Both the position numbers and the translations under genes were made by a program. The notes under the pieces were generated by a model, which worked only from the letters and a program-made list of their open reading frames with translations, did no database searches and was not told the origin of the DNA. Shown here piece by piece: positions 1 to 6,235 of a DNA stretch of 10,222 nucleotides (its first letter is position 1; every line of letters begins with the position of its first letter). Source of the DNA: Candidatus Omnitrophota bacterium (GTDB lineage: Bacteria; Omnitrophota; Gorgyraeia; B26-G9); the NCBI GenBank assembly GCA_022013205.1, contig JAKLQT010000111.1:1-10222 (forward strand), written 5' to 3'.

Positions 1-1006
1 ATGCCCTTAAAGGTTTTAAATCTTCTGTTGATATATTAGTTTTAGCTTTTACTTCTATAGCCGTGTGGCCACCAATTAAAAAATCCACTTCAAATCCGCT
101 GGTTGACCGCCAAAAAGCAATATCCTCAATTAAGCCGTAATCACGCGCACAGATAAGTTCATGCATTACATAGGTTTCAAAAGCCTCGCCATACTCTTTT
201 GTCCCCTCACTGAACATCCGCCGCCCCTGCAACTTCCGTAATACGCCAATATCAAAGAAATAGTATTTTGATGAACATATTGGTTTCCTTTTCTTTGTTT
301 GCCGATAAGCGGGAAGCTCAAAAAGGATCAGCGTGTCTTTTAAAATATCAAAATATTCATATATAGTCGTTCTCGGAATCTGAGCGTCGTTTGCCATGTT
401 GGTAAAATTAACAATTGTTCCATTACACAACGCGGCAAATTTCAAAAATCGGCTAAAAGCAGGCACATTACGCGTAACTCCCTCCGCCATAATCTCCTGC
501 TCTAAATAAACAGACGCGTAAGATTCAAGGTCGGCATCCGCGTTGCTTGAAAAGTAGATCGCAGGCAAAGATCCCGAGTGAAGAATTCTTTTTAAATCAA
601 AGCGGCTTCCTAATTCTAAAAATGTTAACGGATGTAAGTACTGAATACGAGCACGGCCGCCTAATAAATTTACACCTCCTCTTCGGAGTTTCCTTGCGCT
701 TGAGCCTGTCAGCAAAAAACGGCAGTTTTTTTCTTCGATAAGAAGATGCGCCTCGTTTAATAAATCCGGCAAGCGTTGGATTTCATCAATAACAACAAAG
801 GCGTTCTTTTTTAATACCTGCTGAGTCATTAATCCTACGTTTTGACTTAAAGACAAAAATGTCCGCGGTTCAAGTAAGTTGTAAAGGTAATCCGCTTTTA
901 ACTGATGTTGTATAAGAAAACTCTTTCCTGTCTGCCGAGGCCCCAATAAAAAGTAAGATTTTGCCTTTACTAATTCCGATAAATTGATATATCTTTTAAT
1001 AATCAT
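1..1006 (-). CDS. AAA-family ATPase with DUF4143 C-terminal domain (3' end beyond window)
   Basis: An open frame starts at the ATG at 1006-1004 and stays open to the left edge, giving 335 codons without a stop. The Walker A motif GPRQTGKS is at residues 22-29. A Walker B-like VVIDEIQRLP is near residue 72 and a sensor-like LLTGSSARKL near residue 98. The C-terminal part has the DUF4143 pattern AFETYVMHEL followed by FWRSTSGFEVDFLI and AIEVKAK, which looks like a PD-(D/E)XK nuclease-like core (E-VDF-EVK). These orphan ATPases are widespread and their role is mostly unknown; some are thought to be defence or toxin-linked, and nothing here proves that. The start is supported by AAAGG nine bases upstream and a clear promoter. 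It lies about 500 bp from the next gene and has its own promoter, so it is probably not part of the glycan operon. It is truncated only by the window edge. Confidence 0.9.
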   Translation of the reverse strand, partial: MIIKRYINLSELVKAKSYFLLGPRQTGKSFLIQHQLKADYLYNLLEPRTFLSLSQNVGLMTQQVLKKNAFVVIDEIQRLPDLLNEAHLLIEEKNCRFLLTGSSARKLRRGGVNLLGGRARIQYLHPLTFLELGSRFDLKRILHSGSLPAIYFSSNADADLESYASVYLEQEIMAEGVTRNVPAFSRFLKFAALCNGTIVNFTNMANDAQIPRTTIYEYFDILKDTLILFELPAYRQTKKRKPICSSKYYFFDIGVLRKLQGRRMFSEGTKEYGEAFETYVMHELICARDYGLIEDIAFWRSTSGFEVDFLIGGHTAIEVKAKTNISTEDLKPLRA

Positions 1007-1034
1007 TTTTTTACCTTTGCGCGTTTTCTAATTT

Positions 1035-1070
1035 GTCATATAGCATACCATATGACGACATAAATGTCAA
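1035..1070 (-). promoter_or_regulatory. Sigma70-type promoter with palindromic operator candidate for the AAA/DUF4143 gene
   Basis: Read on the minus strand, a perfect -35 TTGACA (1070-1065) is followed by a 17-base spacer and a -10 TATGCT (1047-1042). A perfect inverted repeat, GTCATAT and ATATGAC (1056-1050 and 1041-1035), brackets the -10 with an 8-base centre. A bound repressor would therefore cover the -10. The start codon lies about 29 bases downstream, after the Shine-Dalgarno AAAGG. That this is an operator, and that the site is autoregulated, is inference. Confidence 0.75.
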
Positions 1071-1156
1071 GTTCTCGCGCGGGATACCCGCGAAGCTCCC
1101 AACGTTGCGGGGTCACATATTATCAAGTCTCAACTTGACAACTTGTTCCCTTTAAA

Positions 1157-1221
1157 CCAGACTCCTGACTCCTTACTTAAAACTAAAAACTCTAACCCCA
1201 AACTCTACTAATTATAAACTC
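1157..1221. repeat. Degenerate heptad array, ACT flavour
   Basis: About nine consecutive 7-base units can be read: agactcc, tgactcc, ttactta, aaactaa, aaactct, then a unit with one indel, and aactcta, ctaatta, taaactc. The ACT core keeps a 7-base spacing over most of the stretch although the flanking bases vary. It is non-coding. Confidence 0.7.
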
Positions 1222-1305
1222 GTCTCAGGTTACCGGTTGCGATGCGCGTATCGTCTAAAAAGGCAGCGGTTGCGTTAAATACTTAAAAACAACGGCTGCT
1301 TCAGG

Positions 1306-1479
1306 ATGCAGGCTACAAAAAGCAAAAGCAAAAAAGCTGCAAACCGCAAGGCTCAGGTCAAAAAAGCTGCAGGCTGCAAATAAATTAGCTCATAAGCTCT
1401 TGGCTCATGGCTCATAGTAAAAGCAAAAGACGCTTATAGTCAATAGTCGATGGCTGATGGTCGATAGCTCATAGCAGTA
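1306..1479. repeat. Long composite heptad array, AGCTCAT and AGTCGAT flavours
   Basis: The clearest run is in exact 7-base register at 1438-1479: agtcaat, agtcgat, ggctgat, ggtcgat, agctcat, agcagta (consensus RGYYRAT). A second run at 1387-1422 reads agctcat, agctctt, ggctcat, ggctcat, agtaaaa with one extra base. The first part (about 1306-1380) is made of related words built on gctgca and ggctaca with lysine-codon-like AAAAGC spacers, and its register is looser. The array lies just downstream of the secreted-protein gene. Confidence 0.75.
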
Positions 1480-1506
1480 AGCAATCTATCACCTTTCTTA
1501 ACCTAA

Positions 1507-2460
1507 CTACTCTTTAGATGCTGATATCTCATCCCAACCAGCAAGTCTTGACCATAACCACCAAATTGCCCTGCCTTTTAAAACACAATTTATCGTCTTA
1601 GAATCACCAGCACCGCCTGAATGGGCACAACTGCCGCACCCACTATAACCAACCACTCCTGTGCCCCTTGTCAACTGCTCTATCTCTGTGCCAATATTAG
1701 CAGCACACCACTCTTGCCCCCAATTACTACTCCTGCCTGAATTGTAATCTAAATCATCCCACATTGGTAAATCATAATAATAATTTCCATCAGGGTCATA
1801 GCTCTCTATGTCTGCAAAATCAAATAAAATCCGCTCATTGCTTATACAATGCCGGCGTATCTGTTGATTGGCATTATAAATAAATCCTTCCTCACCCTGC
1901 CCCTCGGCATGGCCAGTCATAAAAATGAATTTAACAGGATGTTCTGCCGCACGCGCTTTACTGCCATCCTGGCTATATTCTGAAATAAGTATTTCCATAT
2001 TATCTAAATAACGCTGAATATTATGCCCATTTATACTACACCATGACCACATTACTATATTTATATGTTTGTTGGCTGAATTATCCAATAAATTCCGTGT
2101 TGCAGTTACCCAGGGACAAACTCCATTACTATCTATTGAGTCACCCTGGCTTAAATCAGCACACCCGGAAATACCATAATCATCTAAATCTAAGCCTGAA
2201 GCACCATTATCTGTCCATTCATATTTCATACCAAAAGGTAAAAAAAATTTTAACGCGTTCATGCCTGAAATTATCTGGCTGCCATGAGAAGTATGCTGAT
2301 AAGCAATATGCAAAGTATTTTTTGCCCGTTCTATCCATGACTCTGGAATCTGCGATAAATTAGTGCAATTATGATCAATGATAATTGCCTCCGCATACCC
2401 TTTATTAACAAACAACACCATTATTACCACAAAACACAATGTTATTTTTTTTAACATCAT
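1507..2460 (-). CDS. Secreted cysteine-rich protein of unknown function (HTSHGSQ family)
   Basis: The protein is 317 aa when started at the ATG-ATG at 2460, which has GGAGAGG five bases upstream. A longer frame to 2505 would add 15 residues encoded by repeat DNA, so I reject it. Residues 1-23 form a typical signal peptide: two lysines, a hydrophobic core, and GYA before the likely cut at A23. The mature part has conserved-looking blocks: YQHTSHGSQ (54-62), MWSWC (137-141), FMTGHAEG (180-187), NYYYDLPMWDDLDY (226-239), CGSCAHS (275-281) and RAIWWLWSRLAGW (297-309). Eight cysteines in the mature protein suggest disulphides outside the cytoplasm. I recognise the style as a recurring hypothetical family in uncultured bacteria. 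The His/Ser/Gly blocks could fit an SGNH-type hydrolase, but the canonical GDS block is missing, so I assign no function. It lies 194 bp after asnB with repeats between. Confidence 0.85.
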   Translation of the reverse strand: MMLKKITLCFVVIMVLFVNKGYAEAIIIDHNCTNLSQIPESWIERAKNTLHIAYQHTSHGSQIISGMNALKFFLPFGMKYEWTDNGASGLDLDDYGISGCADLSQGDSIDSNGVCPWVTATRNLLDNSANKHINIVMWSWCSINGHNIQRYLDNMEILISEYSQDGSKARAAEHPVKFIFMTGHAEGQGEEGFIYNANQQIRRHCISNERILFDFADIESYDPDGNYYYDLPMWDDLDYNSGRSSNWGQEWCAANIGTEIEQLTRGTGVVGYSGCGSCAHSGGAGDSKTINCVLKGRAIWWLWSRLAGWDEISASKE

Positions 2461-2485
2461 ACTTCCCTCTCCAAAGTTTATAAAT

Positions 2486-2527
2486 CCACAGATTACGATC
2501 CACAAATTACGCAGATTACACTGATTT
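2486..2527. repeat. GATTAC-type repeat with 7/14-base period in the 5' leader of the secreted-protein gene
   Basis: Words ccacaga, ttacgat, ccacaaa, ttacgca, gattaca and ctgattt follow each other at 7-base steps, with a stronger 14-base echo (ccacaRa then ttacg). It sits upstream of the Shine-Dalgarno of the secreted-protein gene and creates a spurious N-terminal frame extension. The stretch beyond it, 2528-2654, holds no gene; TGGGGTCTGG near 2540 resembles words seen in REP-type palindromes, but no second arm is visible. Confidence 0.6.
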
Positions 2528-2654
2528 TAAATAGTATACTGGGGTCTGGTTAAACTATTGACAAATTAATTTTGTGCGTAATATTTTATCTTTACGGATA
2601 TTATTGTTCTCTGCTAATGTAATGCTTTGGAGCACAACACCCTTTTCAGTCAAA

Positions 2655-4634
2655 TTAGCTCCCGCCACACCGCACGGCGGGCAGGCATGGCTGATGGCTC
2701 ATAGTAAAATCGTCAATAAACTTTTTATGCAAAAGCAATGTTGTAACTATCCCTACAATAGCCATATTATGTTTTGAGCTAAGGGTAGATGTATCTGTTG
2801 TTTCGCATTTATTAATAAGTTTTTTAACCGCACCAGAGTCAAAATAACCTGTTTTTTTAAGATTTTCATCTGCTAAAAGGCTGTTTATATATTCTTTACT
2901 TTTGCCGTTAAAAAAAGCAGCGCTGTCCGGAGCACGATACCCCTGCTTTTTTCTCACTATAATATCATTGGGGATATAATCTTTGCTTATTTTTTTGAGC
3001 AAATATTTTTCATTCATTAAATTTAACCGCAATTTCGGCGGTAAGTTAGCGCAGAACTCCATAACCCGATGGTCAAGAAATGGGAATCTGCCTTCTACCG
3101 AATGCCCAAGCATCACCCTGTCCCCTTGCGAATTAAGCAGATTTCCACCCAGTAAAGTCATAGACTCAAGATATTGCGCCTTTGCCAAATCATCAAATGA
3201 ATTAAACCTCTCTGGTAAATAATCCTTTATTTCATTCATATCCTGAAAACTTACAAAAGAACCTTTGATATTATCAGAAAAATAGTCCAAAATTGACCTG
3301 GACGTTTTCCATTTTGGGATATGAGAATATATAGGATTATCTATATCCAATAAATCAGCTTTATAAAACGCCTTTAAGAACGCATTTGCTTTTTTAGGCC
3401 AGTTCGGTAAATAATTATAAAGTTTACTGAAAAGTTCAGGCCGTATTTTAGAATCCGGAAATTTCGCCCAAAACCTGCGGATCTTCATCTCTCTGAACAG
3501 ATCATATCCGGCTAAGATTTCATCCGCTCCTTCTCCAGTCAAAACAACCTTTATGTTATTGTCCCTGACAAGTTTTGATAATTTAAATAAAGGTGCCGGC
3601 GCTGTTCTGAGCAGCGGTTTTTCTGTATGCCAGATAACATCAGGCATAATCTCACCGATATCCCCATAACTGCAGCGCACTTCTTTATGCTCTGTGCCTA
3701 AAAATGACTGCATCTGATGCTGAAAATTACTTTCATCATAATCCTTATCTTCAAAAGCAATTGAAAATGTCTTTAAATCATTATTAAAATGCTTTTTTAC
3801 TAAAGCAGAAATAAATGATGAATCTATCCCCCCGCTTAGATAAGCGGCTACAGGAACATCAGCACGCAGCCTTAACCGGCAGGAATCCTTTAAAAGAGCT
3901 GCAAACTGTTCCGCATACTCATTTTCACTGGTACTTTTGTTCCCGGCATCTATCCTTCTAAAATCCAGATCCCAGTAACGCTCTATTTTAATATCCCCCT
4001 CTTTAGCCAGCAAAAAATGAGCCGGAGGCAGCTCTTTTATACCTTTAAACACGGTTTGAGAGCCAAAATTAGCCCAGAACGTGAATAATTGAGCTAATCC
4101 CCTGGGGTCAATTGCTCTTTCTACTCTATTATCCATAAAAATCGACTTTATTTCTGAGCCAAATATCAAAGAACCGTTAACAACCGTATAAAATAAAGGC
4201 CTTATCCCTACCCGGTCTCGAGATAACATTAACTGTTTGTTTCTCTTGTCCCAGATAGCAAACGCCCATTGCCCATTTAAGAGCTTAATAAAATCAGGGC
4301 CGTTTTCCTCATACAAGTGGACTAATACTTCAGTATCGGTATGGGTATAAAACTTATGCCCTTTTTTTTCAAGTTCTTCCCGCAGTTCTATATAGTTAAA
4401 AACCTCTCCGTTATAAGTAATCCAGATAGACTTGTCTTCATTGTGAATAGGCTGTTTTCCGCCGCTTAAGTCAATAATACTTAAGCGAGCGTGGCCTAAG
4501 CCGATATCCTCATCTGTATAAAATCCAAATTCGTCAGGGCCCCGGTGACGCATAACCGCTACCATGCCTTTAAGTGTTTGTATGTCTATTTTATGCTGCT
4601 TAGTGAAGTTAAATTGTCCGCAAATGCCGCACAT
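2655..4634 (-). CDS. asnB: AsnB-type asparagine synthetase / glutamine-dependent amidotransferase
   Basis: The 659-aa product has both domains of class B asparagine synthetases. The N-terminal Ntn glutaminase starts MCGICG with the nucleophile Cys2 exposed after Met removal. RHRGPDE (29-35), GHARLSIIDLSGG (47-59), YNGEVFNY (74-81) and SRDRVGIRPL (138-147) follow. The synthetase domain has the PP-loop SGGIDSS (267-273), FSIAFED (290-296) and LTGEGADE (365-372). It would hydrolyse glutamine and transfer ammonia to an AMP-activated carboxylate: aspartate, or in polysaccharide clusters often an unknown sugar or lipid acid. AAAGG upstream supports the start. The last 16 residues (TMSHQP onward) are encoded by a heptad array and a GC-rich hairpin, so the natural C-terminus has been replaced or extended by repeat DNA. 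It lies 110 bp after the PP-loop gene, probably in the same transcript. The true substrate is uncertain. Confidence 0.93.
   Translation of the reverse strand: MCGICGQFNFTKQHKIDIQTLKGMVAVMRHRGPDEFGFYTDEDIGLGHARLSIIDLSGGKQPIHNEDKSIWITYNGEVFNYIELREELEKKGHKFYTHTDTEVLVHLYEENGPDFIKLLNGQWAFAIWDKRNKQLMLSRDRVGIRPLFYTVVNGSLIFGSEIKSIFMDNRVERAIDPRGLAQLFTFWANFGSQTVFKGIKELPPAHFLLAKEGDIKIERYWDLDFRRIDAGNKSTSENEYAEQFAALLKDSCRLRLRADVPVAAYLSGGIDSSFISALVKKHFNNDLKTFSIAFEDKDYDESNFQHQMQSFLGTEHKEVRCSYGDIGEIMPDVIWHTEKPLLRTAPAPLFKLSKLVRDNNIKVVLTGEGADEILAGYDLFREMKIRRFWAKFPDSKIRPELFSKLYNYLPNWPKKANAFLKAFYKADLLDIDNPIYSHIPKWKTSRSILDYFSDNIKGSFVSFQDMNEIKDYLPERFNSFDDLAKAQYLESMTLLGGNLLNSQGDRVMLGHSVEGRFPFLDHRVMEFCANLPPKLRLNLMNEKYLLKKISKDYIPNDIIVRKKQGYRAPDSAAFFNGKSKEYINSLLADENLKKTGYFDSGAVKKLINKCETTDTSTLSSKHNMAIVGIVTTLLLHKKFIDDFTMSHQPCLPAVRCGGS
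2661..2709. repeat. GC hairpin plus heptads forming the 3' end of asnB
   Basis: CCCGCC (2661-2666) and GGCGGG (2676-2681) can pair across a 9-base loop. Next to it are two in-register heptads, ggctgat (2689-2695) and ggctcat (2696-2702), followed by agtaaaa (2703-2709), the same closing word seen at two other arrays. All of it lies inside the asnB reading frame and encodes its last residues. No T-run follows the hairpin on either strand, so I do not call it a terminator. Confidence 0.7.
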
Positions 4635-4680
4635 GTTTTTTTACCTTTGTTCTTGATTAACACTGTTTTAATAACGCTGC

Positions 4681-4736
4681 AGGCTACATGCTACAAGCCT
4701 CAAAAAGCGTAAAACTTAGCTTCAAGCTTCAGGTTC
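4681..4736. repeat. Heptad array, GGCTAC/AGCTTC flavour, between the PP-loop gene and asnB
   Basis: In 7-base steps the sequence reads aggctac, atgctac, aagcctc, aaaaagc, gtaaaac, ttagctt, caagctt, caggttc. It fills most of the 110-bp gap upstream of the asnB Shine-Dalgarno. Confidence 0.65.
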
Positions 4737-4744
4737 ATTCTCCA

Positions 4745-5740
4745 TTATTTTATTCCTAATTTATTTTTCGCGTATTCAATCGCCGCATAATTACCGCTTT
4801 CGGAAAGTTTTTCCAAGCCATGTTTCCTTGTCATTACTTTGCTTCTGACCATCTCGGCTATTTCAAAAGCATATGGGTGAAAATTATATCTATTTAGATG
4901 GATCTGATTAGCCAATGAATTGAGCAGACAATTCGTTGAATTACCATCAACATCTTCAGGAGCCTGCCACCCTAAACTTTTTAGTTTTGCCACAATTTTA
5001 TCTTCATCATAGTCCATGAACGCAAGCGGACTTACGCTATAAGGAAAATTATCCGCATCTTTAAATTGAACTTCCGTTAAAAAATATGGATTTATATCAT
5101 CGCCTACAACTTCTTTCATTGGGTTTTTTAAAGCCGCCTGGGTCATTTTAAACAGCGCTGGGTTTAGCTTCATAATCGAAGATCTGATCGGCGCCTGCCC
5201 CGGCGACCACCCCCAAGCCATCAAAGGAATTCTTTTTTCTATAGCAATTTTTAAAAATACAAACTTTACAAATGCTATACATGATGTACACATGGTACTA
5301 GCGCGTTCAAGAGTTTTAGGTGAATACATCGGATGATCAACCGCGTGTTTAAAAATCTTCTTCATTATCTCAAAATTAGGCTTAAAGATTTGGCAGTCAG
5401 CTCCCAGGTTTTCAGTCATTGTATGTATATTACTCAATGCCTGATCTGACAAAAAACCGTTATCAAAAACCAGAGCCAAAACCCGCAGATTGAATAACTT
5501 TCTTAAAATATAAAGCGTATACGAACTATCCTTGCCTCCGGAATAGGATAAAGTGCAGTCATAATCTGATTTCCCTTTTTCCTGTTGGAGCAACTGTTTA
5601 AACTTTTCAAGATATTGCGACTTATCTTCCTTAAGCTTTTCTTCGCCTTTAAATTTAGAGCAATAATTACAGACTCCTTTTTCGTCAAAGCTAATGCCCG
5701 GAAAAGTTTCCGGTAGAACACAGTTAGTGCAACGATTCAT
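4745..5740 (-). CDS. PP-loop ATPase, N-acetyl-sugar amidotransferase-like (WbpG/PseA type)
   Basis: The 331-aa product starts with a zinc-ribbon-like CTNCVLP and GVCNYC (Cys4, 7, 24, 27). The PP-loop SYSGGKDSS follows (65-73; SGGKDS at 67-72), then LVFDNGFLS (90-98) and a second pair, CTSC (151-154). This order is that of WbpG/PseA-type enzymes, which adenylate a substrate and add ammonia to make acetamidino or similar groups on surface sugars. It acts in the cytoplasm. WbpG normally works with a HisH-like glutaminase; none is visible, but the next gene, asnB, brings its own glutaminase. At 331 aa it is somewhat shorter than usual WbpG proteins. A clear AAGGAG seven bases before the ATG supports the start. 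The sugar substrate cannot be read from sequence, and another PP-loop subfamily is possible. Confidence 0.85.
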   Translation of the reverse strand: MNRCTNCVLPETFPGISFDEKGVCNYCSKFKGEEKLKEDKSQYLEKFKQLLQQEKGKSDYDCTLSYSGGKDSSYTLYILRKLFNLRVLALVFDNGFLSDQALSNIHTMTENLGADCQIFKPNFEIMKKIFKHAVDHPMYSPKTLERASTMCTSCIAFVKFVFLKIAIEKRIPLMAWGWSPGQAPIRSSIMKLNPALFKMTQAALKNPMKEVVGDDINPYFLTEVQFKDADNFPYSVSPLAFMDYDEDKIVAKLKSLGWQAPEDVDGNSTNCLLNSLANQIHLNRYNFHPYAFEIAEMVRSKVMTRKHGLEKLSESGNYAAIEYAKNKLGIK

Positions 5741-5756
5741 AACAAGCTCCTTATAT

Positions 5757-5812
5757 AGCCAATAGCTGCTGGCTAATAGTCTATGGCTAATAGCCGATGG
5801 TCAATAGTAAAA
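5757..5812. repeat. Seven perfectly phased heptads upstream of the PP-loop gene
   Basis: This is the clearest array: agccaat, agctgct, ggctaat, agtctat, ggctaat, agccgat, ggtcaat, each exactly 7 bases (5757-5805), closed by agtaaaa. The consensus is RGYYNAT. It lies between the PP-loop Shine-Dalgarno and the 3' end of the dead four-helix-bundle gene. Confidence 0.85.
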
Positions 5813-5832
5813 AAATAAAAACTAAAACACTA

Positions 5833-6188
5833 CTATTTTTTTAAATAATTTCTAAAAGCATGCAGCATTTTAGAAATACTTTCGCATCTTTTATACAAAG
5901 CATCAAATTCGTTTTTGCTTATATATTTTTGTTTTAACGTTATATATAACAACGTCACTACTTCATTTAAGGAGCCTATTGCAATTTGAATAAATCTGGA
6001 AAATCATTATTTGACCGTCTGCCCTCTCCTTCAGCAATATTCAAGCTTATTGAAACTGCAGCCCGATTCAATTGACTGGTTAATCCAAACTGTTCAGTCT
6101 TAGGAAATTCTCTTGTTATCTTATGAACCTCATTCGCGAATTTAACTACCTCTTCCTGAATTTTTAATTTTTAAAATTTAAATACCAT
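5833..6188 (-). pseudogene. Disrupted four-helix-bundle (S23/IVP-like) gene
   Basis: The minus strand reads as a full-length member of the four-helix-bundle family (23S rRNA intervening-sequence protein type) with three lesions. Codon 6 is TAA (6173-6171), where a glutamate codon would fit. The tryptophan codon usual after KLKI is missing. One T is lost from the run at 6000-6003. Before the frameshift it reads EEVVKFANEVHKI, then LTSQLNRAAVSIS and NIAEGEGRRSNNDF. After it, in the shifted frame, it reads RFIQIAIGSLNEVVTLL and CESISKMLHAFRNYLKK before TAG. The span of 356 bases is one short of 119 codons, as a single deletion requires. Function in the family is poorly known (rRNA or RNP association is suggested). 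Heptad arrays border both ends. A sequencing error could explain the frameshift but not the nonsense codon as well. Confidence 0.85.
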
Positions 6189-6200
6189 AACATACCTTTT

Positions 6201-6235
6201 TACCATTAGCTATCAGCTATCAGCTATTAGCTTCT
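6201..6235. repeat. Heptad array, AGCTATC flavour, at the 3' end of the acyl ligase
   Basis: Units taccatt, agctatc, agctatc, agctatt and agcttct are in exact 7-base phase. The ligase stop codon (6213-6215) and its last residues LIADS are read from this array. Confidence 0.8.

Larger units (their letters stand above)
1071..1506. other. Gene-less stretch between the secreted-protein gene and the AAA ATPase promoter
   Basis: I see no plausible coding frame on either strand. The part nearest the promoter is GC-rich and palindromic: CGCGGG and CCCGCG (1078-1083 and 1087-1092, loop ATA), then CCCAACGTTG followed by CGGGG (1098-1112), another near-palindrome. The rest consists mostly of two degenerate heptad arrays (listed separately) and a short stretch at about 1223-1305 with no recognisable signal. 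There is no convincing hairpin plus T-run terminator after the secreted-protein gene. Confidence 0.6.

Noticed and set aside
1157..1479. CRISPR array
   Set aside because: Units are 7 bases and degenerate, with no constant repeat of 23-40 bases or unique spacers, and no cas genes are present.
2461..2505. N-terminal extension of the secreted protein to 332 aa
   Set aside because: The extra 15 residues come partly from repeat DNA, and the ATG at 2460 has a strong Shine-Dalgarno and a proper signal peptide.
2533..2564. Minus-strand promoter TTGTCA and TATACT for the secreted-protein gene
   Set aside because: The spacer is 20 bases, too long for a standard sigma70 promoter.
2558..2584. Plus-strand promoter TTGACA with TAATAT, facing into the asnB 3' end
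   Set aside because: The spacer is only 15 bases and no plus-strand gene lies downstream; in AT-rich DNA such matches occur by chance.
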